Assembly (NCBI RefSeq): GCF_003719725.1
Contig: NZ_RIAX01000010.1
Span: 62,001 to 126,000 of the forward strand
Source: Planococcus salinus
GTDB lineage: Bacteria > Bacillota > Bacilli > Bacillales_A > Planococcaceae
Reading direction: 5' to 3'
Length of the DNA stretch: 64,000 bases
Shown one piece after another: positions 41,294 through 49,841 of this stretch. The stretch's first letter is position 1, and the number at the start of each line of letters is the position of its first letter. Under the pieces are notes generated by a model. It was given only the letters and a program-made list of their open reading frames with translations, ran no database searches and had not been told where the DNA came from. Position numbers and translations under genes: made by a program.

Positions 41294-42887
41294 TTACTTA
41301 AGCAACTCCAAAACGCGTTGAGGCACCTGATTTGCCTGCGCCAGAATCGCTTGTGAGGCTTCGGAAAGAAGAGAAGCCTTGGCATGGTTCATAACTTCTT
41401 TTGCCATATCCGTATCACGGATTCTGGATTCGGCTGAAGTCAGGTTAATCGCACTGCTTTCCACGTTTGAGTAAGTATGATCCAATGCATTATGATAAGC
41501 TCCATATTTTGAGCGTTCAGACGATACTTTTTGAATGGCTTTATCCAGTTTCTCCAATGCTTCCATCGCGCGGGCGAACGGATCGATTTCAATATCGTCG
41601 ACTTCCAGCTTAGTTGTCCGCACATCTGATAGCCGAACCTTAAACTGATCTCCGCTGTTTGCTCCCACCTGCAAAAGGATATCGTAAGGTCCTTCTTCAA
41701 TTATCCCTTCTGACGGGTTCGCGATTGTCGGCGGAACGTCCAGTCCATAGAATGTGTTTACTTTAAATGAACCGCCGGCAGCTACCGTACGGTTTGACCA
41801 TAATAACGCATAACCACTATCGCCAACCGGACTACCATCATCGATCCATCCAGCGGCATCGGCAACATCACCGTATTGCCCTATTCTCAGTTCTGCAGGT
41901 TCTTCAATAATCGCTGCTCCTTTTATCACTCCACCAGCCTTTATATCAGGATTTCCATTATTGTTATAAACATTGAATGTTTCGGGGAGATTGCTTCCAA
42001 TAAAAGCTTCTTCGTTCAGAACAGGATGGTCATTCACTACAAACGGAGCGTAGTCATCAGTGCCCAGCATCGTATCCATGTGGAAATAAAAACCGATCTC
42101 CTGGTCTTCTGCACTGTTATTTTCTATCGTGTATTTAAATTCATACTTGTCATCCACCACTTTTACGGTTTGGGTGACGTGAATGTCGTTTATAGTGGAA
42201 ACAGTTCTGAAGACACCGTTTTCTTCCACTGTATTTTGCGATACATTCTCTTTTAGATTATGTGCGGCATTTCCAATCAACAAAGAAGGCGTAGAAGTGC
42301 TGCCTCCGCCATATATCAGAATTTTACCATCATCATTTCCCGTAGCAGGGTAACCTTCATTTGTTCTTAAATCCAATTCACCATTCGATGCCACGTTCAG
42401 AGCTAGTGCATTGCCAAAACCACCAGGAGCAACAGCACCAGACGTACCTCTAGTATAGCCAGCCGGCATTGTCCCATTTAACAGTTTTACTCCGTTAAAA
42501 TCCGTGTTATTGGCGATGTCATCAATTCCTCGTTTGATCTGTTCAATTTCCTTTTGAATTGCTCCTCGCTCTTCAGAAGATAACGTACCATTTGCAGCTT
42601 GAACCGCCAGTTCTCTTGCCCGCTGCAACTGCTCTTGAATGCCAGACAGCCCCCCCGTCGGCTGTACTGGTCAGAGAAATGCCGTCCTGGATATTGCGCT
42701 GCGCCTGTTCCAACCCGCGAATCTGCGCTCTCATTTTCTCCGAAATCGACAGACCGGCCGCTTCGTCCGCTGCCCGGTCAATACGCAAGCCACTCGCCAG
42801 CTTTTCACTGCTTCTTGCCGCATTCTGGTTATTTTCATTTAAATTCCGCTGAACCTTCAATGCAGCGATATTATGCCGAACAATCAT
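41294..42887 (-). pseudogene. Flagellin gene with a frameshift in a seven-G tract
   Basis: From the ATG at 42887 (AGGAGG 8 bases before) the protein opens [79 protein letters not shown]. The frame then shifts at a run of seven G (42656-42650 on the minus strand). With six G it would continue [35 protein letters not shown] and run to the C-terminal D0 helix AKEVMNHAKASLLSEASQAILAQANQVPQRVLELLK, about 530 residues in all. The central 220 residues are not a normal flagellin domain. Either the gene is phase-variable, decayed, or the run is a sequencing error. Confidence 0.85.
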
Positions 42888-43000
42888 GTTCTGTGCCTCC
42901 TGATGCTTGATGAATCACTGGAAATCTTTAATTGAATCAGTGATTGAAAATCGTTTATGGTTAGTGGGTAAGTCCATGTACCCGGTACTCTCTGCTCATT

Positions 43001-43027
43001 ATATCGTCATTTTCCAGAAAAAGTTAA
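43001..43027 (-). promoter_or_regulatory. sigma-D-like promoter of the frameshifted flagellin
   Basis: TTAA (43027-43024), 15 bases, GACGATAT (43008-43001) on the minus strand. Each box has one mismatch to TAAA/GCCGATAT. About 110 bases of leader follow. Confidence 0.65.
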
Positions 43028-43077
43028 CTTTCAGGCGATAATTTTAGGCCTGTGAAAGCATGTTTGACGTTCTACTG

Positions 43078-43246
43078 CCAGCAGTTCCCAAATTGCCCCT
43101 GTGTTGGACACTTTTATGACTATTTCCTTTTTCTGATAAACATACGAACGCCGTGGCCGGAAACCTTTGGGGTTCCTGGACACGGCGTTTTGGCATGTAT
43201 TTATTATGTATAAACCGAATTGTTTTCAGCACAGGGAGCGATTTTA
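43078..43246. mobile_element. MITE-like element, copy 2
   Basis: 169 bp, colinear with 40639-40808 and differing by scattered substitutions and one or two short indels. The same terminal inverted repeats and internal AACGCCGT/ACGGCGTT stem are present. It lies between the frameshifted flagellin promoter and the YjfB-like gene. Confidence 0.8.
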
Positions 43247-43292
43247 GCCACGGATAATCCCATGGCTTTTTGTCTTTCAGTTTAAGTCCAGC

Positions 43293-43469
43293 TTACCCTT
43301 TCAAATCAACCGACCCACCAAGATGCGGCTGAACAGACTGCTCCAGCATCTTAACAACACTGTCCCCATTCGTCTCCGCCTGATCCATCGATTTCTTCAT
43401 CACCGAAACGCTCGCTTCTTGCCGGACGTTCATTTGGCTGAGTGCCATTGATAAGGCTGCGATATCCAT
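43293..43469 (-). CDS. YjfB-like small motility protein
   Basis: 58 residues: MDIAALSMALSQMNVRQEASVSVMKKSMDQAETNGDSVVKMLEQSVQPHLGGSVDLKG. This is the pattern of the YjfB family of putative motility proteins (about 60 residues, single amphipathic helix, IDVAALSMxLSQ start). AGGAGG lies 6 bases before the ATG at 43469. The family is sigma-D-linked in Bacillus as far as I recall; its function is unknown. Too short for many gene callers. Confidence 0.8.
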   Translation of the reverse strand: MDIAALSMALSQMNVRQEASVSVMKKSMDQAETNGDSVVKMLEQSVQPHLGGSVDLKG

Positions 43470-43509
43470 TGAATCCCTCCTCTCATTTACCTTTTCTAAT
43501 TGTACGAAA

Positions 43510-43539
43510 TGCTAATACATTAATTGCTAATACATTAAT
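43510..43539. repeat. 15-bp tandem duplication over a stop codon
   Basis: TGCTAATACATTAAT occurs twice in direct succession. The TAA of the gene at 43535-44188 lies inside the second copy, so the duplication touches the 3' end of that gene. Confidence 0.6.
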
Positions 43540-44188
43540 ATAGAAGATTATCTAAAACCACTATTCCAGCCAATTGAGCTAGAATGTTTTTATCAATTTT
43601 ATTTATAAATTCCCTGTACTGCTCCGCGTCTTTTAATAAAACAGTTGTTATTTGATAGTAAAAGTTTAGATTACCCCACAGTCTCCACTCTCTTTCATGA
43701 GTCCAATCTATCATGCCTTTTTCTTCATTTATGTAGCCGTTCAACTCAAAATTAACAATTCTCCAATAATGTTCCTCTGGTAATAAAGACTTTGCCAACT
43801 CTTTTTTTTCATAGATTACTGGACGTACTCCTCTTTCTGGTATAATTCTTCCCTCTTCATCAACCAATTGGTACAGTGCTGCCTTTGGAAAAGCTAACCC
43901 GCACGGATAATATCTCAGTTTTTGAGAGAAAGTCTTTTCAGCTTCTTCATAGTGCAATATTGCGTTTTCAGCAACTGAATGGAGTGGGATGTTTTGGAAA
44001 CAAACAACTTTATGGTTCCCCATTATGTAACCTTTTGAACTTCCAGTAAGTTCTTTTTCGTTTAATATTTTTATTAGTACATCAGTCGCACTTAGGTTCC
44101 CCTCTGCTTTAGTTAAATGTGATAATAGGTTGGTTAAATCAGTACGATTTCTATATGTTTCCATCCACTGTCTCATTTGATAAGCCAC
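43535..44188 (-). CDS. Unknown protein, possibly DUF2971/AbiGi-like
   Basis: 217 residues from a GTG start behind AGGAGG (6 bases). There is no signal peptide or membrane helix. Motifs: HKVVCFQNIPLHSVAENAILHYEEAEKTFSQKLRYYPCGLAFPKAALYQLVDEEGRIIPERGVRPVIYEKKEL and WTHEREWRLWGNLNFYY. The order CF-x-(D/N)IPL, YGxGF-like, PVxY and W-x-(H/Y)-E-(R/K)-EWR resembles DUF2971 and the AbiGi abortive-infection group, but I cannot confirm this without a profile search. It is AT-rich compared with its neighbours and sits between two flagellin genes in a repeat-rich pocket, so it looks like recently acquired cargo. Confidence 0.6.
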   Translation of the reverse strand: MAYQMRQWMETYRNRTDLTNLLSHLTKAEGNLSATDVLIKILNEKELTGSSKGYIMGNHKVVCFQNIPLHSVAENAILHYEEAEKTFSQKLRYYPCGLAFPKAALYQLVDEEGRIIPERGVRPVIYEKKELAKSLLPEEHYWRIVNFELNGYINEEKGMIDWTHEREWRLWGNLNFYYQITTVLLKDAEQYREFINKIDKNILAQLAGIVVLDNLLY

Positions 44189-44208
44189 ATAAACCCTCCT
44201 AAATCGCT

Positions 44209-44241
44209 AAAAAAAGGAGCCCAATATCAGGCTCCTTTTAC
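44209..44241 (-). terminator. terminator of the intron-bearing flagellin gene
   Basis: On the minus strand AAAAGGAGCC pairs with GGCTCCTTTTTT, ending in a T tract 10 bases after the flagellin stop. Confidence 0.85.
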
Positions 44242-44251
44242 ATTTTTAATA

Positions 44252-45990
44252 TTAACGCAGCAATTGAAGAACTTGCTGAGGCGCCTGGTTGGCTTGCGCC
44301 AACATCGCTTGTGATGCTTGTGCAAGAATCGAGTTCTTCGTTTGGTTCATCATTTCTTTCGCCATCGTGCGAACATTTACTTTCATAAATGACTAGACTA
44401 TATCTTCACCCTCTAGTATTAGTAGGGGCCGGGCACTTCGGATCAATCAGTGCTGATGGACACTGTGTCACCTACGGATTTCATCATCGTAGCTCTCGCC
44501 TTAGATGGTCTATCCTAGTCGTTGAACCTTCTCCACTCTTTCGAGACAGGAGCTTGGCTGCTGATTGCCCAATCTTTTATTTTTTCAGAGCCGTCACGTC
44601 TGCCGTTTCCAGCTGCGTTGTGGCAATAAAAGCTATCAGGGGTTTCCAGCAATTCACCCGATCGTAATCTCTGACTGTTACCGGTCAGGACGACTGTACC
44701 TCTGCTCGCTTATGCTGCTTCGGTATAATCAACGTCGCGGATTCTTGATTCCGCTGCTGTTAGGTTTTCAGCTGATGTGTTCAAGTTGTTGATAGTGTGA
44801 TCTAAACGGTTTTGCATAGCACCTAGTTTAGAACGCTCTTCTGAAACTGATTTGATAGCAGAATCAATTGCAGTAATAGCTTCTTCTGCACCAGTTCTAG
44901 AAGATAGATCAATTGAAGATACACCCAAAGCCTGAGATCTCATATCTCTAATTGCTAAAGTCGTAGTTTGGGTTTCGTTTGCGCCAATTTGGAATTTAAT
45001 AGCTTCTCCATCAACCTCTACAGTATCAGTGCCATTAGTATCTACTGCTAAAGATTGATCTGCACTTAATCTAATTCCACCTACATCTAATTTTCCGTCT
45101 GTAGTAACTTCATTAGTAACGCTTGCAACACTGTTATTGTTACTGTCCAATATTTCGGCGCTTACCTTTTCTCCAACAGTGAATGTTGCAGTACCTTGAC
45201 CAGAAATGATTCCAGCACCAATTTCGATGCTTTCTGAGCCGCTAGTAAAAGTAATTGTTCCACTGTTATCGTCGTCGTCAGCGACAGCACCAAAAGTGTT
45301 TCCATCTTCATCCAACAAAGTCACTTTATAATCGGAGGTTGACCCTCCTTCTACTTTAATAGTGAATTTAGAACCTACATCAACTTTAGTTCCATCTGAC
45401 ACTACAGTTAATTCGGTTTCTTGATCGATGCCTGTCCCGCCCGCTACGATATCGGTAGCTACCTCTGTGGCTGCAGATACATTTATTTTATAAGTACCTT
45501 CTGCCATAGGATTTATTACTTCAGCGCCCTTAATTCCTGTAGCAGCTGCAGACAAAGTTGATTGTTGATTTTGTGAGCCGTTTAGCAATTTTTTCGAATT
45601 GAATTCTGTTGCATTGCCAATTCTATCAATTTCAGACGTAAGTTGACTAATTTCACTTTGAATTGCTTTTCGGTCTTCTTCAGTACCTGTGCCATTGGAA
45701 GATTGAACAGACAATTCACGCATACGTTGAAGGATTGAATGTGTTTCATTCAACGCTCCTTCAGCTGTTTGCATCAAAGAGATTCCATCTTGAGCATTGC
45801 TTGAAGCCTGCTCCAACCCGCGAATCTGTCCACGCATTTTTTCAGAAATTGAAAGACCCGCTGCATCATCTTTCGCGCTGTTAATGCGAAGACCAGAAGA
45901 CAATTTCTCCATGCTGTTCATTTGTGCGCTTTGTGCACTGCCCATTTGGCGGTGCGTGTTAAGTGCTGCGATGTTGTGATTGATAATCAT
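44252..45990 (-). CDS. hag: Flagellin, split by a group I intron
   Basis: Exon 1 is 45990-44728 (421 codons) and exon 2 is 44365-44252 (37 codons plus TAA). Joined in phase 0 they give 458 residues: [62 protein letters not shown] at the start and [46 protein letters not shown] at the end, where the hyphen marks the junction. Without splicing, exon 1 runs into the intron and stops after DVDYTEAA, losing the D0 helix needed to polymerise. The variable region (about 170-340) is Thr/Val/Asp-rich. It sits behind a sigma-D promoter and is the likely main filament protein. Confidence 0.9.
44366..44727 (-). ncRNA. Group I self-splicing intron in the flagellin gene
   Basis: 362 nt. On the minus strand the core elements appear in order: P (AATTGCTGGAAACCCCT, 44654-44638), Q (CAATCAGCAGCCAAGC, from 44567), R with P7 5' strand GACTA in GTTCAACGACTAGG (44520-44516), and S, AAGATATAGTC (44406-44396), whose TAGTC pairs with GACTA. 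P4 forms from TGCTG and CAGCA. The 5' exon ends in U (GTTGAT) and the intron ends in G (CGCACG), as group I requires. A candidate guide, GTCAG (44675-44671), can pair with exon TTGAT including the G-U at the splice site. There is no homing endonuclease frame. Confidence 0.92.
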
Positions 45991-46064
45991 TGTGTATTAC
46001 CTCCGTGTAATGTTTTTTGTATTTTGCAAGCGCCCAAATCCGTTTGGACTGCCTTACACTCTTT

Positions 46065-46091
46065 ATATCGGAGGTGTTTTGAAAATGTTTA
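46065..46091 (-). promoter_or_regulatory. sigma-D promoter of the flagellin gene
   Basis: TAAA (46091-46088), 15 bases, TCCGATAT (46072-46065) on the minus strand, one mismatch from consensus. A leader of about 70 bases follows, a place where CsrA could bind; GGA occurs in the ribosome-site region (AGGTAATACAC). Confidence 0.85.
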
Positions 46092-46146
46092 GCTTTTTTG
46101 AAAATATTTCTAGAGATTATTTGTTTTTGCAGCGGTTTTGTTTTTG

Positions 46147-46200
46147 CGCCCCCGCGTCAGACACAATTTGAGGAACAATTGAGTCTGACACCGGGGCGCG
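46147..46200. repeat. palindromic repeat family, copy 3
   Basis: CAGACACAATTTGAGG and the facing CAATTGAGTCTGACACC show the same stem as at 39665-39713, in inverted orientation, flanked by GCGCCCC and GGGGCGC. It lies between the flagellin promoter and the csrA terminator. Confidence 0.7.
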
Positions 46201-46231
46201 AGGGGGGTCTAACTCCGCAGCGCGAGAAATA

Positions 46232-46260
46232 CGAAAAAAGCCTGCATCCCTGCAGACTCC
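46232..46260 (-). terminator. terminator of fliW-csrA
   Basis: On the minus strand GTCTGCA pairs with TGCAGGC around GGGA and is followed by six T residues, a few bases after the csrA stop. Confidence 0.7.
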
Positions 46261-46265
46261 CTCCC

Positions 46266-46487
46266 TCACTTCCTCATCCTCAAAAAATCCCCAATATCAA
46301 TCACATTCGACGTCGCTTGCTTGTTCTCTTCCTGAATCTCCAAATACACTTCTTTCCTATGAATGGTGATATGCTTCGGCGCGTTGATGCCCAGCTTCAC
46401 CATGTCCCCGTCGACCGCGGTCACGGTGATTTCAATGTCGTCGTCGATGACGATGGATTCACCTTTTTTTCTTCCCAGTACTAACAT
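46266..46487 (-). CDS. csrA: CsrA, RNA-binding translational repressor of flagellin
   Basis: 73 residues: [58 protein letters not shown]. The RNA-binding ends [11 protein letters not shown] and [13 protein letters not shown] are intact. In Bacillus CsrA binds the hag leader and is neutralised by FliW. Encoded 3 bases after fliW and facing the flagellin locus. Confidence 0.95.
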   Translation of the reverse strand: MLVLGRKKGESIVIDDDIEITVTAVDGDMVKLGINAPKHITIHRKEVYLEIQEENKQATSNVIDIGDFLRMRK

Positions 46488-46490
46488 CTG

Positions 46491-46934
46491 CTACACCTGC
46501 CTTGCAGCTTGGAACAGGGGCTGTTTGATCTGGTAGGTTTTGTTGTCCAGGACGATTTGCATGCCAAGCTTTTTGGTGTTGTTGATGATGATCGGTGCTT
46601 TCAGGTTGGTGGTGGCGTCTTTCATCTCCCCTGTGACGGAGACGGTGGTCAGGACGATGGCGTCTGTCGGCTCTTCGAGTTCGAGCCGCTCCACCAGCTG
46701 CTCTTCCAGTTTGATGTCGTAATCCTTGAAGAATGAAAACGGATCGACCAGGAAAAAGCTGAGTTCCGCCGATTCGATCGACTGCAGGAAAAAGAACGGC
46801 GATTCGCCTTCTTCATCTGCCGGCAGCAGGACGTATTCTTTCATATCTTCAAAGCCCGGGATTCCTTTTGCGAACGACAGCACGCGGTCGTCGGCTATTT
46901 CAATTTCGCCAAATTGGCTTGTTTGGATGTTCAT
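46491..46934 (-). CDS. fliW: FliW, flagellar assembly factor and CsrA antagonist
   Basis: 147 residues from the ATG at 46934 (AAAGGAG 6 bases before): MNIQTSQFGEIEIADDRVLSFAKGIPGFEDMKEYVLLPADEEGESPFFFLQSIESAELSFFLVDPFSFFKDYDIKL. FliW binds flagellin or CsrA alternately and so couples flagellin synthesis to export. An open extension upstream to 47123 is hydrophobic noise. The 580-base gap upstream holds only AT-rich sequence and the repeat at 47311-47455. Confidence 0.95.
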   Translation of the reverse strand: MNIQTSQFGEIEIADDRVLSFAKGIPGFEDMKEYVLLPADEEGESPFFFLQSIESAELSFFLVDPFSFFKDYDIKLEEQLVERLELEEPTDAIVLTTVSVTGEMKDATTNLKAPIIINNTKKLGMQIVLDNKTYQIKQPLFQAARQV

Positions 46935-47310
46935 GATCGGCTCCTTTCGATGGTGACAATTGGTTTTTCCAGCATTCAGTTCGGAATGGTTCTTTTCAAA
47001 TACGCAGTAAATGCCGCTAAAGATAAAGATATAGGAAAAGCCATTTATTAACAATCCGTTTCTATAATTTATTCCATCGAAGCTCAGCAATTCAATCTTC
47101 CTTCGTTCTCTTATTCTACTCATTTCAAATTCAAAAAATAACAGAAAATAAGACTATATATTCAAACGATATAAAGGTATAATAGACTAACTTAATGGAT
47201 ATTAATGATAATAATTGTCGGATGTTACAGCGTTTATCACAAACCGTAATCTTTTTAATTACTACAGAAACATGGTGAAGTTACATAAGTTGGTTTTAAA
47301 CTATTAACTA

Positions 47311-47455
47311 TTCCATGAAGATATGGAGCAAAACAGCGGAGACTCCCGCGGGATAGCGAAGTGCTGAAATCCACTCGGGCGACTAGCCCGAGTTAGTTCA
47401 GCGCAAGCCCGCAGGAAAGCGGAGCTGTTTTGCGGAATATCGGCAAGTGAAGATA
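47311..47455. repeat. repeat module A copy upstream of a c-di-GMP gene
   Basis: TTCCATGAAGATATGGAG, then GCAAAACAGC, then module A (GCGGGATAGCGAAGTGC with a palindrome around CTCGGGC/GCCCGAG, ending AAGCCCGCAGGAAA), then GGAGCTGTTTTGCGGAATATC. The outer GCAAAACAGC and GCTGTTTTGC are inverted repeats. It ends 62 bases before the gene at 47517. A copy with an insertion is at 51777-51990 and precedes another c-di-GMP gene. Confidence 0.7.
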
Positions 47456-47516
47456 ATTAAATCAACTTATACAGAAAGAAAAATAAAGAAACAACCAACA
47501 CCAGGGGGAATGACCT

Positions 47517-49829
47517 TTGTTTAAGCGTAAACACGTACTCATATTGGGCTTTGTATTGATCGTCGGCATATTTTACAGTTGGGCGTGGCTGTTCAAAGGA
47601 AATGACTGGCTGGTATCGATCGGGGTCATCGTGCTTCAGATTGCGGTGGGCATAATCAGCCTTGTGTGGCTGATTCAGGCTTACCGACATGAGAAGCGCC
47701 ATGAAAAAGCTTTTTGGCTGCTGCTGAGCATCGGCCTTGCCATTTACTTGAGTTCCAACTTGCTGTGGCTCTACGCACAGATCAGGGAAGGAACGGTTGT
47801 GTATGAAGAGAATTCCTACATCGCCTGGTTGTGCGCCTATTTGTTCTTTATGTCCGCCTTATTCGTCAAAACCAGAAAAGTAAGCGCTTCTATTTACGAC
47901 AACCCGCATACGTTCAATATTGTGATTGTCATGATTACGGTCACTACCGTCATTCTTCACTTTCTCATTAATCCCGTGCTGGTCATGGCCGAAAATTCCT
48001 GGCTGGTGACGATCATCACCGTCATCTACCCCATCGTGGATTTAACGATTTTGTTCATCATCACGGTGCTGTATTACCTGATTCAGAACAACAAAGCAGA
48101 AAAGTACATGCTGTTTTGTGTTACGGGGTTTTCCTGTCAGGTAGCAGCTGACTTTCTTTACTCTTATTTTGCTTATACGGAAACTTACCAGCCTGGTAAC
48201 ATCGTTGATCTTTTTTGGGTGCTTGCCATTTTCTTTATCGGCATTACCGGTTTTTATGCGATCGATCACAAGAACGAAGCGAAGTTGGGAGTCCCGAATC
48301 CACTCGGAAACAAAGACGTCCTTATCCCTTATACCAGCATTCTTCTTCTGTTGTTTCTGGTCATTGATAGCTACAACTGGGATTTCAACATCCTCAGCGT
48401 CGGGTTGCTCGTAGCTTTTTTCATCGTACTGGGACGCCAATTCCAAATACTCTATAAAAACAGGAAGTTGACCAATCAATTCAGGCACCTGGCCTACCAC
48501 GATCCACTGACAGGCTTGAACAACCGCGGGAGTTTCATCGAAAAAATAGAAACGGTTTTAGAGAACAGCCGGGATGGTAAAGTTGCTCTTTTGTTAATCG
48601 ATCTGGACCGCTTCAAATTAGTGAACGATACACTTGGCCATCACGTCGGCGATGAAGTATTAGTGAAAACAGCGGAGCGGCTGAAAAAATCGCTAACGGC
48701 GGATGCGTTGCTTTTCCGAATCGGAGGAGACGAATTCACCATTGTCCTCGCCCGTGCAACAGAAGCCAAATGTGTGGCATTGGCAGAAAATATTTTAACA
48801 GCGTTTCAGCCACCGATGTTTTCGGAAGACCATGAGATCAACATCACGCCAAGCATCGGCATCAGTATTTTTCCGGCACATGGTATAACCAGCGAAGAAT
48901 TGATGAAAAACGCCGATGCGGCCATGTATCTTTCAAAGGAAAACGGCAAAAACAGCTTCAGCTTTTACAACGCTGAGCTGGACAAGGTGATGATGCGGAA
49001 ACTGCAAATTGAGAACGACTTGAAGACGGCCATTTCGAACGAGCAATTATCGCTTGTCTACCAGCCGAAAGTGGATCTGCAGAGCAAGAAAGTGGTGGGA
49101 ATGGAAGCCTTGCTGCGCTGGAACCATCCTCAGCTTGGCTGGATCTCGCCGTTGGAGTTCATCCCCATTGCGGAAGAGACGAGACAGATCATCCCGATTG
49201 GGGAATGGGTTCTAAACGAAGCCTGCCGGCAAAATAAGCAATGGCAGGAACAGGGGTATCCTCCTCTATGTGTTTCTGTCAACGTCTCTGTCCTCCAATT
49301 CCAGCATGGCGAGTTTCTGGAAACCGTCCAGAAAGCGTTGCAGACATCTCAATTGGACGCTCAATTTCTGGAACTCGAAATTACCGAAAGCATGATGCAG
49401 GACATCAAAGAAAGCAGGGACATCCTGGACAGCCTTATGAAAGAAGGAGTCAAAACGTCCATTGACGACTTCGGGACCGGCTATTCCTCCCTGTCCATCC
49501 TTCCAAATCTGCCGATCGACACCATAAAGATCGATAAATCATTCATGGACGAACTGGAAAAAACCGGCCAGTATTCCATCGTCAAAACGATTATCGATTT
49601 GAGCCAAAATTTAAATCTCAAAGTGGTGGCTGAAGGCATCGAAACTGAAAGCCAACGGCAGATCCTGCGGGAAAACGGCTGTCTTGTCGGCCAAGGCTAC
49701 CTTTTCTATAAACCGGTGGCCCCCAATGATTTCGAATCCATACTGAAGGAAGCCGCACTTAAGGGCGACCAGGACGAAATCCCCCTCCTTGGAGATTTCG
49801 TTCAGCAGAAAGCCATTTTGCAAAAATAA
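47517..49829 (+). CDS. Membrane-bound GGDEF-EAL c-di-GMP enzyme
   Basis: 770 residues from a TTG start, with AGGGGGA 8 bases upstream. About ten membrane helices fill residues 1-310, a sensor type I do not recognise by name. GGDEF follows (YHDPLTGLNNRGSF, RIGGDEFTIVL: intact active site, no RxxD inhibitory site in the usual slot), then EAL (GMEALLRWNHP, SVNVS, LEITES, IDDFGTGYSSL, IKIDKSF, VAEGIE: all metal and catalytic residues present). It may both make and degrade c-di-GMP; net activity cannot be read from sequence. Monocistronic, with a strong terminator. Confidence 0.9.
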   Translation: MFKRKHVLILGFVLIVGIFYSWAWLFKGNDWLVSIGVIVLQIAVGIISLVWLIQAYRHEKRHEKAFWLLLSIGLAIYLSSNLLWLYAQIREGTVVYEENSYIAWLCAYLFFMSALFVKTRKVSASIYDNPHTFNIVIVMITVTTVILHFLINPVLVMAENSWLVTIITVIYPIVDLTILFIITVLYYLIQNNKAEKYMLFCVTGFSCQVAADFLYSYFAYTETYQPGNIVDLFWVLAIFFIGITGFYAIDHKNEAKLGVPNPLGNKDVLIPYTSILLLLFLVIDSYNWDFNILSVGLLVAFFIVLGRQFQILYKNRKLTNQFRHLAYHDPLTGLNNRGSFIEKIETVLENSRDGKVALLLIDLDRFKLVNDTLGHHVGDEVLVKTAERLKKSLTADALLFRIGGDEFTIVLARATEAKCVALAENILTAFQPPMFSEDHEINITPSIGISIFPAHGITSEELMKNADAAMYLSKENGKNSFSFYNAELDKVMMRKLQIENDLKTAISNEQLSLVYQPKVDLQSKKVVGMEALLRWNHPQLGWISPLEFIPIAEETRQIIPIGEWVLNEACRQNKQWQEQGYPPLCVSVNVSVLQFQHGEFLETVQKALQTSQLDAQFLELEITESMMQDIKESRDILDSLMKEGVKTSIDDFGTGYSSLSILPNLPIDTIKIDKSFMDELEKTGQYSIVKTIIDLSQNLNLKVVAEGIETESQRQILRENGCLVGQGYLFYKPVAPNDFESILKEAALKGDQDEIPLLGDFVQQKAILQK

Positions 49830-49841
49830 AAAATCAAGTAT

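Noticed and set aside
41294-42628. The downstream flagellin piece as an independent gene
   Set aside because: It starts in the middle of the ND1 helix with no ribosome site; the missing N-terminus lies directly upstream in the next frame.
44389-44667. Open frames inside the intron region on the plus strand
   Set aside because: They have no ribosome sites, cross the conserved intron core, and vanish once the group I intron is recognised.
44710-45990. Flagellin ending at DVDYTEAA as a complete short flagellin
   Set aside because: It lacks the D0 C-terminal helix, which is present in frame after 362 nt of sequence with all group I intron hallmarks.
46935-47123. N-terminal extension of FliW
   Set aside because: The longer frame adds hydrophobic, non-conserved sequence; the ribosome site and conserved start MNIQTSQFGEIE fix the ATG at 46934.
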